From Actinacidiphila epipremni (GTDB lineage Bacteria > Actinomycetota > Actinomycetes > Streptomycetales > Streptomycetaceae): a stretch of 64,000 nt of DNA. Below are positions 1 to 7,554 of this stretch, one piece after another. The notes under the pieces were generated by a model, which made no database searches, was not told the origin of the DNA, and was given only the letters and a program-made list of their open reading frames with translations. Positions within the stretch are counted from its first letter, which is position 1; each line of letters starts with the position of its first letter. Location: NCBI RefSeq assembly GCF_012034175.1, contig NZ_JAATEJ010000032.1, forward strand, positions 1 through 64,000. Direction: 5' to 3'. The position numbers and the translations under genes are program-made.

Positions 1-86
1 GGCACCCCACCCCCACCTCGCCGCCCACCCCACCGGCCAGCAAAAACGCCTTGGCCCGCGCCCAGCGAAGTGCTCCAATACCCCCG

Positions 87-884
87 ATGAACACCACCCA
101 CGCCCTCGCCCTCTTCGACGACCAGATGCGCCGCAACGCCCCACCCGACACCCCCACCCCCCGCCTCGACCGCACCCCCCACCTCACCCGCCAAGTCGGC
201 CCCGCCCCCCACGACTGGACCGGCATCCTCTGGTCCGACCTCGACGAGCACACCGCCGACGAAGCCATCGCCGCCCAACTCGCCTGGCTGCGCACCCCCG
301 AAGCCGCCGGCCGCGAGTTCGAGTGGAAGACGTACTCCCACGACCGCCCCGCCGACCTCGGCACCCGCCTCGAAGCCGCCGGCTTCACCCCCGAACCCCC
401 CGAAACCCTCATGCTCGCCGACGTCCACGAGATCGCCGCCGCGACCCAGGACGCCCACCTCCCGGCCGGCGTCCACCTCGAACCCGTCACCGACGCCAAG
501 GGCGTCGACCTCGCCGCCGACGTCCACGAAAAAGCCTTCGGCACCAGCGCCGCCCGCCTGCGCGCCCGCCTGCTCGACCAGGTGGAGCACCACCCCGAGA
601 CGGTGAGCATCGTCGTGGCGATGGCCGACGACGAGCCGGTATGCGCGGCGCGCATGGAGCTGACCCCGGGCACGGTGTTCGCCGGCCTGTGGGGCGGCGG
701 CACGGTCGAGGCCTGGCGCGGCAAGGGCATCTACCGCGCCCTGGTCGCCCACCGGGCGCGTATCGCCGCGGCCCATGGGTATCGCTACCTCCAGGTCGAC
801 GCGTCCGACCAGAGCCGCCCCATCCTGGCCCGCCTCGGCTTCGCGGCAGTGAGCGTGACGAGGCCGTACGTGATCACGCCCTAA
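87..884 (+). CDS. GNAT family N-acetyltransferase
   Basis: Predicted acetyl-CoA-dependent N-acetyltransferase of about 265 residues. The C-terminal half carries the GNAT core. There is a beta4 strand followed by the acetyl-CoA loop WRGKGIYRALVAHRARIA, which matches the family Q/RxxGxG/A pattern in relaxed form, and then a Y-x-x-L-Q-V-D-A-S strand and a G-F near the end. The N-terminal 120 residues are a less conserved arm. I chose the ATG at 87 over an upstream in-frame TTG because the product then begins MNTTHALALFDDQM, as is usual in streptomycete homologues. The substrate is unknown. The gene precedes a MOSC gene on the same strand by 42 bp and may be cotranscribed with it. Confidence 0.8.
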   Translation: MNTTHALALFDDQMRRNAPPDTPTPRLDRTPHLTRQVGPAPHDWTGILWSDLDEHTADEAIAAQLAWLRTPEAAGREFEWKTYSHDRPADLGTRLEAAGFTPEPPETLMLADVHEIAAATQDAHLPAGVHLEPVTDAKGVDLAADVHEKAFGTSAARLRARLLDQVEHHPETVSIVVAMADDEPVCAARMELTPGTVFAGLWGGGTVEAWRGKGIYRALVAHRARIAAAHGYRYLQVDASDQSRPILARLGFAAVSVTRPYVITP

Positions 885-926
885 AAAAATGCGGCAGCAA
901 CCCCCCAGCCAGCCCGAGAGGAAGCC

Positions 927-1604
927 ATGCAGCTGCTCAGCGTCAACGTGGGCCGCCCTCAGCCGAACCCGTGGAAGCGCCTCGCGGCGACCGGCATCGA
1001 CAAGCGCTCGGTCGACGGCCCCGTCGCGGTGGCGGCCCCCGGGCCGAAGGGCACGGGCGCGGTCGGCCTGGCCGGCGACCGGGTGTACGACGTCAAGCAC
1101 CACGGCGGCGACGACCAGGCGGTGTACGCCTACGCCCGCGAGGACCTGGACCGCTGGGAGAAGGAGCTGGGCCGCACCCTCCCCAACGGCTCCTTCGGCG
1201 AGAACCTCACCACCACCGGCTACGACGTGAACGCCGCGCTCATAGGCGAGCGCTGGCGCGTCGGCGGCCCGACCGGCCCGTTGCTTGAGGTCTCGTGCCC
1301 GCGCATCCCGTGCGCGACCTTCGCCGGCTGGCTGGACGAGCGCGGCTGGATGAAGCGCTTCACGCAGGCCGCGCTGCCGGGCCCGTACCTGCGGGTGATC
1401 GAGCCGGGCGAGCTCGCGGCGGGCGACGCGGTGCGGGTGGTGCACCGCCCGGAGCACGACGTGACCGTGGAGCTGTGCTTCCGGGCGTTCACCACGGACC
1501 CCGACCTGCTGCCGCGGCTACTGGTCGCGGACGCGCTGCCGCGCGAGGACGTGGCGTCGATCAACCGCCGTCTGGCGAAACCAAGGGCACAGCCCCAGCC
1601 ATAG
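927..1604 (+). CDS. MOSC domain-containing protein (YiiM-like)
   Basis: A 225-residue protein made of a MOSC domain, the fold that binds molybdenum or sulfur carriers at the C terminus of Moco sulfurases and in stand-alone YiiM-type proteins. The start MQLLSVNVGRPQP, the motif GDRVYDVKHHGGDDQAVYAY (histidine-glycine-glycine-aspartate pocket), GSFGENLTTTG and the cysteine-bearing EVSCPRIPCATFAGW are characteristic. A purine-rich ribosome-binding site (AGAGGAAG) precedes the ATG. YiiM-type proteins reduce N-hydroxylated compounds and handle Moco. That activity is known for the family and is not shown for this protein. Confidence 0.88.
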   Translation: MQLLSVNVGRPQPNPWKRLAATGIDKRSVDGPVAVAAPGPKGTGAVGLAGDRVYDVKHHGGDDQAVYAYAREDLDRWEKELGRTLPNGSFGENLTTTGYDVNAALIGERWRVGGPTGPLLEVSCPRIPCATFAGWLDERGWMKRFTQAALPGPYLRVIEPGELAAGDAVRVVHRPEHDVTVELCFRAFTTDPDLLPRLLVADALPREDVASINRRLAKPRAQPQP

Positions 1605-1636
1605 AACCAGCCACCGCCACCAGCAACCGGCACCGC

Positions 1637-1672
1637 CACCAGCACCAGCACCAGCACCAGCACCAGCACCAG
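1637..1672. repeat. Hexanucleotide tandem repeat (CACCAG)x6
   Basis: Six perfect head-to-tail copies of CACCAG lie in the 143 bp gap between the MOSC gene and the SDR gene. The hexamer keeps a reading frame, but no start or ribosome-binding site suggests translation. It resembles the (CAACCG)n array at 43315 and the 12-bp array at 2584 in being confined to an intergenic space. Confidence 0.9.
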
Positions 1673-1747
1673 CAACCCCCGGCCCGCCCCGGCGAGTACG
1701 ACGGCGTAGCCACGTGACACCCCCACCGCCCCCGTACGCTGCCCTCC

Positions 1748-2530
1748 ATGACGACTTCCCTCATCACGGGCGCAACAGCAGGCATCGGCGCGGCGTTCGC
1801 CCGCCGGCTGGCCGCCGACGGCCACCACCTGGTGCTGGTCGCCCGCGACTCCGTACGCCTCGCCGAGCGCGCGCAGGAGCTGCGCGGGCGCCACGGGGTG
1901 GACGTCGAGGTGCTGCAGGCCGACCTGACCACGGACGGCGGGATCTCCGCGGTGGAGGCCCGGCTGCGCGGCGGCCCGCTGCCGCCGGTGGACGTCCTGG
2001 TCAACAACGCGGGCTTCGGCCAGCGCGGCCGGTTCCTCGACGCCCCGGTCGAGGAGGAGCTGCGGATGCTCACGCTGCACTGCGAGGCCGTGCTGCGGCT
2101 GACCGCGGCTGCGGCGCGGGGGATGCGGGAGCGCGGCCAGGGCACGGTGATCAACGTCGCCTCGGTCGCGGCGTTCATGCCGCGCGGCACGTACGCGGCG
2201 AGCAAGGCGTGGGTCGTGCGCTTCACCGAGGGCGCGGCCCTCGACCTGCGCGGCACGGGCGTACGCTTCCTGGCCCTGTGCCCCGGCTTCGTCCGCACCG
2301 AGTTCCACGAACGCGCGGGCATGGACGCCGAGCGCCTGCCCCGTATCGCCTGGCTCGACGCGGACAAGGTCGTCGCGGCGGGCCTGCGCGATCTGGCCCG
2401 GGGCCGCGTCGTGAGCGTGCCGGACGCCCGCTACAAGGTGGCGGCGGGCCTGGCCCGCCACATCCCGTCCCGCCTCTTCGGCGCGCTCTCGACGACGGCG
2501 GGCCGCCGCTACGACCCCAAGACGCAGTAG
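1748..2530 (+). CDS. SDR family NAD(P)-dependent oxidoreductase
   Basis: A 260-residue classical short-chain dehydrogenase/reductase. The Rossmann cofactor motif is TGATAGIG near residue 8 (TGxxxGxG). NNAG falls near residue 88, the catalytic serine is in the strand NVASVAAF, and the YxxxK pair is YAASK. After the active site comes the usual CPGFVRTEF segment. The final helix and VPDARYKVAAGLARHIPSRLF region resemble the DltE-like/acyl-reductase subgroup. The substrate cannot be read from sequence. The gene stands alone, converges on groEL, and is followed by a 12-bp tandem repeat and a terminator-like hairpin. Confidence 0.9.
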   Translation: MTTSLITGATAGIGAAFARRLAADGHHLVLVARDSVRLAERAQELRGRHGVDVEVLQADLTTDGGISAVEARLRGGPLPPVDVLVNNAGFGQRGRFLDAPVEEELRMLTLHCEAVLRLTAAAARGMRERGQGTVINVASVAAFMPRGTYAASKAWVVRFTEGAALDLRGTGVRFLALCPGFVRTEFHERAGMDAERLPRIAWLDADKVVAAGLRDLARGRVVSVPDARYKVAAGLARHIPSRLFGALSTTAGRRYDPKTQ

Positions 2531-2571
2531 CCCACCGCCAGAAGATCGCGCAACGCCGGGAATCAGCACCC

Positions 2572-2663
2572 CGTAGCGCAGAAACAGCGACAGAAACAGC
2601 GGCAGAACCGGCTACAGAACCGGCGACAGAACCGGCGACAGGAACAGCGACAGAACCGGCGAC
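2572..2663. repeat. 12-bp tandem repeat between SDR gene and groEL
   Basis: From 2584 to 2655 there are six consecutive 12-mers with consensus CCGGCGACAGAA or ACAGCGACAGAA, followed by a partial unit to 2663. A degenerate unit lies upstream at 2572-2583. The array fills the gap between two convergent genes and ends where the groEL terminator hairpin begins. Confidence 0.88.
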
Positions 2664-2694
2664 GCCCGCCGCCCCCGGCGAGGGGGCAGCGGGC
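2664..2694 (-). terminator. Hairpin downstream of groEL (convergent genes)
   Basis: The 13-nt arm GCCCGCCGCCCCC at 2664-2676 pairs with GGGGGCAGCGGGC at 2682-2694 across a 5-nt loop, with one mismatch. It lies 43 bp past the groEL stop and could serve both converging transcripts. No U-tract follows, as is common in streptomycete terminators. Confidence 0.65.
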
Positions 2695-2737
2695 GTACGC
2701 GTACGGTCCCGGCGTGCGGTCCCGGAGAGGATCGGGC

Positions 2738-4363
2738 TCAGTGCGAGTGACCGTGCCCGTGGCCGGCCGCGGCCTCCGGCTCCTCCTCCTTCTTCTCCAC
2801 GACCAGCGTCTCGGTCGTGAGCAGCAGGGAGGCGATCGACGCGGCGTTCTCCAGCGCGGAGCGCGTGACCTTCACCGGGTCGATGACGCCGGCCTTGACC
2901 AGGTCCACGTACTCACCGCTCGCGGCGTTGAAGCCGTGGCCCTTGTCGAGCTCGGCGACCTTGGAGGTGATGACGTAGCCCTCCAGGCCGGCGTTCTCGG
3001 CGATCCAGCGCAGCGGCTCGACCGCGGCGCGGCGGACGACGGAGACGCCGGTGGCCTCGTCGCCGTCCTTGCCCAGGTTCTCGCCGAGGACCTTGACCGC
3101 GTGCACGAGGGCCGAGCCACCGCCGGAGACGATGCCCTCCTCGACGGCCGCGCGGGTCGCGGAGATCGCGTCCTCCAGGCGGTGCTTCTTCTCCTTGAGC
3201 TCGACCTCGGTGGCCGCGCCGACCCGGATGACGCACACGCCGCCGGCGAGCTTGGCCAGCCGCTCCTGGAGCTTCTCGCGGTCCCAGTCGGAGTCGGTCG
3301 TGGAGATCTCGGCCTTGATCTGGGCCACCCGGCCGTCGATCTCGGCCTTGTCGCCGGCGCCGTCGACGATGGTGGTCTCGTCCTTGGTGATGGTCGCGCG
3401 GCGGGCGGTGCCCAGCAGGTCCAGGCCGGCCTGGTCGAGCTTGAGGCCGACCTCCTCGGCGATGACGGTCGCGCCGGTGAGGGTCGCGATGTCGCCCAGC
3501 ATGGCCTTGCGGCGGTCACCGAAGCCGGGCGCCTTGACGGCGACGGCGTTGAACGTGCCGCGGATCTTGTTGACGACCAGCGTGGACAGGGCCTCGCCCT
3601 CGACGTCCTCGGCGATGATCAGCAGCGGCTTGGAGCCACCGGCCTGGATGATCTTCTCCAGCAGCGGCAGCAGGTCCTGGATCGAGGAGATCTTGCCCTG
3701 GTGGATGAGGATGTACGGGTCGTCGAGGACGGCCTCCATCCGCTCCTGGTCGGTCACGAAGTACGGGGACAGGTAGCCCTTGTCGAAGGCCATGCCCTCG
3801 GTGAACTCCAGGTCCAGGCCGAAGGTGTTGGACTCCTCGACGGTGATGACACCGTCCTTGCCGACCTTGTCCATCGCCTCGGCGATGAGCTCGCCGACCT
3901 GCTTGTCCTGCGCGGACAGCGCGGCGACCGCGGCGATGTCGTCCTTGCCCTCGATGGCGCGGGCGGTGGCCAGCAGCTCGTCGGAGACCGCCTTGACGGC
4001 CGCGTCGATGCCCTTCTTGAGCGCCGCGGGGGACGCGCCGGCCGCCACGTTGCGCAGGCCCTCGCGGACCAGCGCCTGGGCGAGCACGGTCGCGGTGGTG
4101 GTGCCGTCGCCCGCGATGTCGTTGGTCTTGGTCGCCACCTCCTTGACGAGCTGGGCGCCCAGGTTCTCGTACGGGTCCTCCAGCTCGACCTCACGCGCGA
4201 TGGTGACACCGTCGTTGGTGATGGTCGGGGCGCCGAACTTCTTGTCGATGACGACGTTGCGGCCCTTGGGGCCGATGGTCACCTTGACGGTGTCGGCGAG
4301 CTTGTTGACGCCGCGCTCCAGGGCGCGACGGGCGTCCTCGTCGAACTTCAGAATCTTGGCCAT
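2738..4363 (-). CDS. groEL1: Chaperonin GroEL1 (60 kDa) with His-rich tail
   Basis: A 541-residue 60-kDa chaperonin that forms the double-ring folding chamber with GroES. It begins MAKILKFDEDARRALERGV, carries the nucleotide-binding GDGTTTATVLAQ segment and the catalytic aspartate region, and has the usual length. Instead of the methionine-glycine-rich GGM tail it ends in a histidine-rich GHGHGHSH tail. That is the mark of actinobacterial GroEL1, the copy linked to groES. The gene follows groES by 129 bp on the minus strand and is probably cotranscribed with it from the CIRCE-controlled promoter upstream of groES. A second, unlinked GroEL2 would be expected elsewhere in the genome. Confidence 0.97.
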   Translation of the reverse strand: MAKILKFDEDARRALERGVNKLADTVKVTIGPKGRNVVIDKKFGAPTITNDGVTIAREVELEDPYENLGAQLVKEVATKTNDIAGDGTTTATVLAQALVREGLRNVAAGASPAALKKGIDAAVKAVSDELLATARAIEGKDDIAAVAALSAQDKQVGELIAEAMDKVGKDGVITVEESNTFGLDLEFTEGMAFDKGYLSPYFVTDQERMEAVLDDPYILIHQGKISSIQDLLPLLEKIIQAGGSKPLLIIAEDVEGEALSTLVVNKIRGTFNAVAVKAPGFGDRRKAMLGDIATLTGATVIAEEVGLKLDQAGLDLLGTARRATITKDETTIVDGAGDKAEIDGRVAQIKAEISTTDSDWDREKLQERLAKLAGGVCVIRVGAATEVELKEKKHRLEDAISATRAAVEEGIVSGGGSALVHAVKVLGENLGKDGDEATGVSVVRRAAVEPLRWIAENAGLEGYVITSKVAELDKGHGFNAASGEYVDLVKAGVIDPVKVTRSALENAASIASLLLTTETLVVEKKEEEPEAAAGHGHGHSH

Positions 4364-4492
4364 GCCTGCGAACTACCTCGTCTATTCCGTCTGTACGAAA
4401 GAAGCTGGAAGGAGCCGGAGCAAGCCGCCCCGGGGACCCGGCCGCAAGGACTCGGACACCCGGGGCGGGATCGCGGCTGTGCAGCCGGGGAG

Positions 4493-4801
4493 TTACTTCT
4501 CGACGATCGCGAGGACGTCGCGGGCCGAGAGGACGAGGTACTCCTCGCCGTTGTACTTCACCTCGGTGCCGCCGTACTTGCTGTAGAGCACGACATCGCC
4601 GACGGATACGTCGAGCGGCAGCCGCTGGCCGTCCTCGAAGCGGCCCGGGCCCACGGCCAGGACGACGCCCTCCTGGGGCTTCTCCTTGGCGGTGTCCGGG
4701 ATGACCAGGCCCGAGGCCGTGGTCTGCTCGGCGTCGAGCGGCTGGACCACGATGCGGTCCTCGAGCGGCTTGATGGCAACCTTGGTGCTGGCGGTCGTCA
4801 C
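4493..4801 (-). CDS. groES: Co-chaperonin GroES (10 kDa)
   Basis: A 102-residue co-chaperonin that caps the GroEL cylinder. It shows IKPLEDRIVVQPLDAEQTTASGLVIPDTAKEKPQEG, including the mobile loop that contacts GroEL, and ends near EYLVLSARDVLAIVEK. The length is normal. It is first in the groES-groEL1 unit, and two CIRCE operators lie about 100-175 bp upstream, so HrcA-type heat-shock repression is expected. Confidence 0.97.
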   Translation of the reverse strand: MTTASTKVAIKPLEDRIVVQPLDAEQTTASGLVIPDTAKEKPQEGVVLAVGPGRFEDGQRLPLDVSVGDVVLYSKYGGTEVKYNGEEYLVLSARDVLAIVEK

Positions 4802-4903
4802 GATCCGACCTCCCCCTTCAAAGGGCTCACGGGAGTGTCTGTCAGGGTCGGCGACCTGGTAGGCCCGTCGTCGCGGGTGCCGGACCTGCCTCGTCGCTGA
4901 GTT

Positions 4904-4930
4904 CTGGCACTCAGCGGTGCCGAGTGCCAG
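4904..4930. promoter_or_regulatory. CIRCE element 1 (HrcA operator)
   Basis: An inverted repeat, CTGGCACTC then nine bases then GAGTGCCAG. It matches the CIRCE consensus TTAGCACTC-N9-GAGTGCTAA with the substitutions usual in high-GC bacteria. It lies upstream of groES and is the likely binding site of the HrcA repressor. Confidence 0.92.
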
Positions 4931-4949
4931 AAGTGAGCGTAGGCCGCTC

Positions 4950-4976
4950 TTAGCACTCGGTCAAGCGGAGTGCCAG
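4950..4976. promoter_or_regulatory. CIRCE element 2 (HrcA operator)
   Basis: A second inverted repeat, TTAGCACTC then nine bases then GAGTGCCAG. The left arm is a perfect match to the CIRCE consensus. It starts 46 bp after the start of the first element, so the two form a tandem operator in front of groES. Confidence 0.92.
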
Positions 4977-5058
4977 CGCCGCGCGTGCCGCGCATGGCCT
5001 GCCGGGACGGATTCCGCCCCTCCGGGCGGTTCGGTGCCGCAGCGCCCGCTGTGCCGCA

Positions 5059-5088
5059 AGGTGGGTGTCCTCCGAGGTGGGTGTCCTC
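5059..5088 (+). promoter_or_regulatory. 14-bp direct repeat upstream of lasso-cluster regulator
   Basis: AGGTGGGTGTCCTC occurs perfectly at 5059-5072 and again at 5075-5088, a 16-bp period. It ends 46 bp before the start of the HTH gene at 5135. Two identical direct sites at a promoter suggest cooperative regulator binding, possibly autoregulation by the HTH protein. That role is inferred from position. Confidence 0.6.
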
Positions 5089-5134
5089 GTAAGGGCCCTC
5101 TGAATCGCCGACGGGCGGGGAAGACTGCGGGTAC

Positions 5135-5938
5135 ATGCCGCTGGATGGAGAGGGGGCGGTGGCCGTGGCTGCGGTCGGCAGCTCCGATTCGGCACTCAAG
5201 CGGGCCAGGGGGGCGCGGAACTTGACGCTGGAGGAGGCCGCCGACGCTCTGAACGCGATCACCGGCGGTGCGACGGACGCGAGCTTGATGAGCGCGTGGG
5301 AGTCCGGGCGGCGCCGGACCGGCAAGCGGAACCGGGCCGGGCTGTGCCGGCTGTACCGCGAGCGCCCGGAGGTGCTGTTCGCCCATCAGGACGGCGCGGC
5401 CACCAGCGTGCTGGAGACCTCCGGCACGGCCGTGGTGGTCAAGGTGCTCACCCGCTGGACCGACTTGGTCGAGGCGATGGTGGACGTCGCCGCCGGGGCG
5501 CGCGAGCACCTGGTCGTCACCGGCTCCCGGTCACGCGAGAAGGCGTATCTGGCGGCGATCGAGACGGCTGTGGCCCAGCACCCGGATCTGGTCCACTACC
5601 GGGTGCTGTACGGCCCGCCGCGGCACCGGGCTCTCGCCGACCACCTGGCGCGGCTGCTGGAACTACGCGACCCGTCCGCGCGCCGCAACGGGGTCAAGAC
5701 GCTGCACATCGGGATGGTGGAGCCGGCCGAGGCGCTGGAACGCTTCTTCGTTGCTTCGGAGACCGCCGCGGTGGTGCCACTGCCGTCGTTCCACGGGGCG
5801 GAGGGGTTCGACTGCGGCGTCTTACTCGGTCGCGAGGCGGCGGTGGGTCTGGTCCACCATGGGCGGGAGGCATGCGCGTCCGCGCGGCCGGTGGAGACGA
5901 TCGAAGCTGTCCGTGCGCTGCCGTTACGGGACAACTGA
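5135..5938 (+). CDS. Helix-turn-helix (XRE-type) regulator of the lasso cluster
   Basis: A 267-residue DNA-binding protein. Residues about 15-75 form an HTH (KRARGARNLTLEEAADALNAITGGATDASLMSAWESGRRRTGKRNRAGLCRLYRERP), of the extended XRE type common in Streptomyces. The remaining 180 residues form a sensor-like domain with VVVKVLTRWTDLVEAMVDVAAGAREHLVVTGSRSREKAYL and a later FDCGVLLGREAAVGLVHHG strand, which recalls phospholipase-D-like or nucleotide-binding folds in similar regulators. An alternative GTG start at 5159 has a better-placed GGAG ribosome-binding site. The M20-like gene starts 15 bp downstream on the same strand. A duplicated 14-bp site lies in its own promoter, and a four-copy TCCCAG array sits before the lasso precursor, so it is a good candidate for the pathway regulator. 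Confidence 0.75.
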   Translation: MPLDGEGAVAVAAVGSSDSALKRARGARNLTLEEAADALNAITGGATDASLMSAWESGRRRTGKRNRAGLCRLYRERPEVLFAHQDGAATSVLETSGTAVVVKVLTRWTDLVEAMVDVAAGAREHLVVTGSRSREKAYLAAIETAVAQHPDLVHYRVLYGPPRHRALADHLARLLELRDPSARRNGVKTLHIGMVEPAEALERFFVASETAAVVPLPSFHGAEGFDCGVLLGREAAVGLVHHGREACASARPVETIEAVRALPLRDN

Positions 5939-5953
5939 CGTGGTGGGAGAAGC

Positions 5954-7144
5954 GTGAGCGAGAACCTTCAGCGGCCGGCCGAGGCCCGTACGGTGTCCGT
6001 GGTCGAGCTGGCCCAGGAGTTGATCCGGTGCCCGAGCCGGGCCGGGATCGACGACTACGGGCCCGTCCTTTCCGTGCTGGAGGACTGGCTCGCCGCCCGC
6101 GATCTGCCGCACCGACGCCTGACCGACGACGAGGGCGCCTTGGTGGGACTGCTCGTGGAGATTCCCGGCGGGCGCACGGGGCCCTGGTGGACGCTGGACG
6201 CGTGCGTGGACACCGCCCCGTACGGCGACGAGAGCGCCTGGTCCTTCCCACCGGCTTCCGGCGACATCGTGGACGGATGGCTGCTCGGCCGTGGCTCGTC
6301 CGACTCCAAGCTCGCCGCGGCGATGTTCTGCCACATCGCCGCCGACCTGCTGCCCCGTGCCGCTGACCTGCACGGCGGGCTCGCCGTGCTGCTGGACGTC
6401 GACGAGCACACCGGCGGCTTCGGCGGCGCCCGTGCCTACCTTGCCGATGAGGCCGCGGCCCGCCCGGCCGGGGTGATGATCGGCTACCCGGGGCTGGACG
6501 AGGTCGTGGTCGGCGGCCGGGGCCTGTGGCGGGCCTCCCTCGCCGTGCACGCCCCTTCCGGGCACTCCGGGTCCAGCAAGACCGTGGTCGGTGCCATCTC
6601 CCGCGCCGCCCACCTCGTGCGGCTGCTGGACGCCGCCGACCTGCCCGGCGTCGACGGCGCCTCGGCGTTCCCGCTGCCGCCGAAGCTGTCGATCACGTCC
6701 TTCCACGGCGGCCAGGGCTTCTCCGTCACCCCCGACCGGTGCGACCTGAACATCGACGTGCGCACCACCCCGGCCTTCGACGCCCACGACGCCGAGACGC
6801 TCGTCCGCAAGGCCGTCGCCGAACTGGATGCGGAGCTGCCCGCCCCGACGCCCACCGAGGTCACCCCCATCGCCACGTGGCCACCCTTCCGTCTGGCCGA
6901 GGACGAGCAGCCTGCTGCTGCACTGCTGAACGCCGCCGCGGATGCGGGGCTTGCGGTGCGGCCGAAGACCGCGGGGCCGTCGAACATCGGTAACCTGCTT
7001 GCCGGGGAGGGAATCCGGGCCACGGCCGGATTCGGTGTGCCGTACGAGGGGCTGCACGGCATCGACGAGCGTGCCCACCTCGCCGAGCTCCCCGCGGTGT
7101 ACGCCGTCTACCAGCGAGCCGTGCTCGGCCTCCTTGGGGACTGA
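5954..7144 (+). CDS. M20-family metallopeptidase-like protein with substituted metal ligands
   Basis: A 396-residue member of the M20/ArgE/dipeptidase fold. It has an N-terminal catalytic half, a lid domain near residues 180-290 (VVGGRGLWRASLAVHAPSGHSGSS), and a C-terminal catalytic segment. The GRGSSDSK motif keeps the bridging aspartate. The first motif reads LDACVDTAP where the family has LxGHxDxVP, so histidine is replaced by cysteine. The glutamate pair reads DEH instead of DEE, and GYPG stands where GEPT is usual. The late histidine (LHGIDERA) remains. It may be a hydrolase with altered metal use or a non-catalytic binder. The GTG start has GGGAG upstream. It follows the regulator by 15 bp and precedes the lasso precursor by 137 bp. 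Confidence 0.78.
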   Translation: MSENLQRPAEARTVSVVELAQELIRCPSRAGIDDYGPVLSVLEDWLAARDLPHRRLTDDEGALVGLLVEIPGGRTGPWWTLDACVDTAPYGDESAWSFPPASGDIVDGWLLGRGSSDSKLAAAMFCHIAADLLPRAADLHGGLAVLLDVDEHTGGFGGARAYLADEAAARPAGVMIGYPGLDEVVVGGRGLWRASLAVHAPSGHSGSSKTVVGAISRAAHLVRLLDAADLPGVDGASAFPLPPKLSITSFHGGQGFSVTPDRCDLNIDVRTTPAFDAHDAETLVRKAVAELDAELPAPTPTEVTPIATWPPFRLAEDEQPAAALLNAAADAGLAVRPKTAGPSNIGNLLAGEGIRATAGFGVPYEGLHGIDERAHLAELPAVYAVYQRAVLGLLGD

Positions 7145-7146
7145 CG

Positions 7147-7211
7147 TCCCAGGCCCGTCCCAGTTTTCTCCCAGCTCCACTCCCAGCAAGTCCCCATCTC
7201 CGTCTCTGGGA
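7147..7211 (+). promoter_or_regulatory. Four TCCCAG direct repeats at 11-12 bp spacing before the lasso precursor
   Basis: TCCCAG occurs at 7147, 7158, 7169 and 7181, with spacings of 11, 11 and 12 bp, or one helical turn. The inverse, CTGGGA, occurs at 7206. The array lies just past the M20-like gene and 96 bp before the precursor start. Same-face hexamer arrays of this kind are typical activator sites, as for SARP-type regulators. Which protein binds here is unknown. Confidence 0.62.
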
Positions 7212-7281
7212 ACGGATCTCCGGTCGCGGTGACATAGAGGCAGCACCAGCTCGCATCCACCGATGACAAGGGAGGCCGGTC

Positions 7282-7455
7282 ATGGCCGAGCAGACCACCG
7301 TCACCACCACGCCCGCCGTCACCACCGAGAAGCCCGCCGGGGCGCCGAGCACCGGCGGCTTCGCGCCGCAGATCAGCACCCACCCGGTGGCGACCCTCAC
7401 GCTGGGCCGCCAGACGTTCAACGACTCGGACAAGTCGAACTACTTCGAGGGCTGA
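7282..7455 (+). CDS. Lasso peptide precursor
   Basis: A 57-residue peptide, with AAGGGAGG placed six bases before its ATG. The leader (about residues 1-41) has the FAPQI segment, which resembles the YxxPxL recognition motif of actinobacterial lasso leaders. It ends in Thr-Leu, placing threonine at -2 as lasso maturases require. The predicted core is GRQTFNDSDKSNYFEG, residues 42-57. Gly1 would form the macrolactam with Asp7 or Asp9, and the tail would be rich in Ser, Asn, Tyr and Phe. The identification rests on the three dedicated biosynthetic genes that follow in canonical order. A 99-bp gap separates it from the cyclase gene. The exact cleavage site and ring size are inferred. Confidence 0.82.
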   Translation: MAEQTTVTTTPAVTTEKPAGAPSTGGFAPQISTHPVATLTLGRQTFNDSDKSNYFEG

Positions 7456-7554
7456 CGCAGCCCGCAGGACCTGACCGAGCACCCCGGGGGCCGGCCGTAC
7501 GACGGCCGGCCCCCGGACGCGTCACAGGGGCTGATCGAAAGGGGAGGCGCACGG

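Noticed and set aside
2714..4900. Long plus-strand open frame (728 codons) across groEL and groES
   Set aside because: It is the complement of the conserved groEL and groES genes. Its protein is a low-complexity Gly/Asp/Leu sequence caused by high GC.
7270..7455. Alternative lasso core starting at Thr40 or Asn47
   Set aside because: A core starting TLGRQTFND would need Thr1 as the ring residue. A core starting NDSDKSNYFEG has its only distal acid at position 10. Gly42 gives the standard Thr(-2) and Asp7/Asp9.
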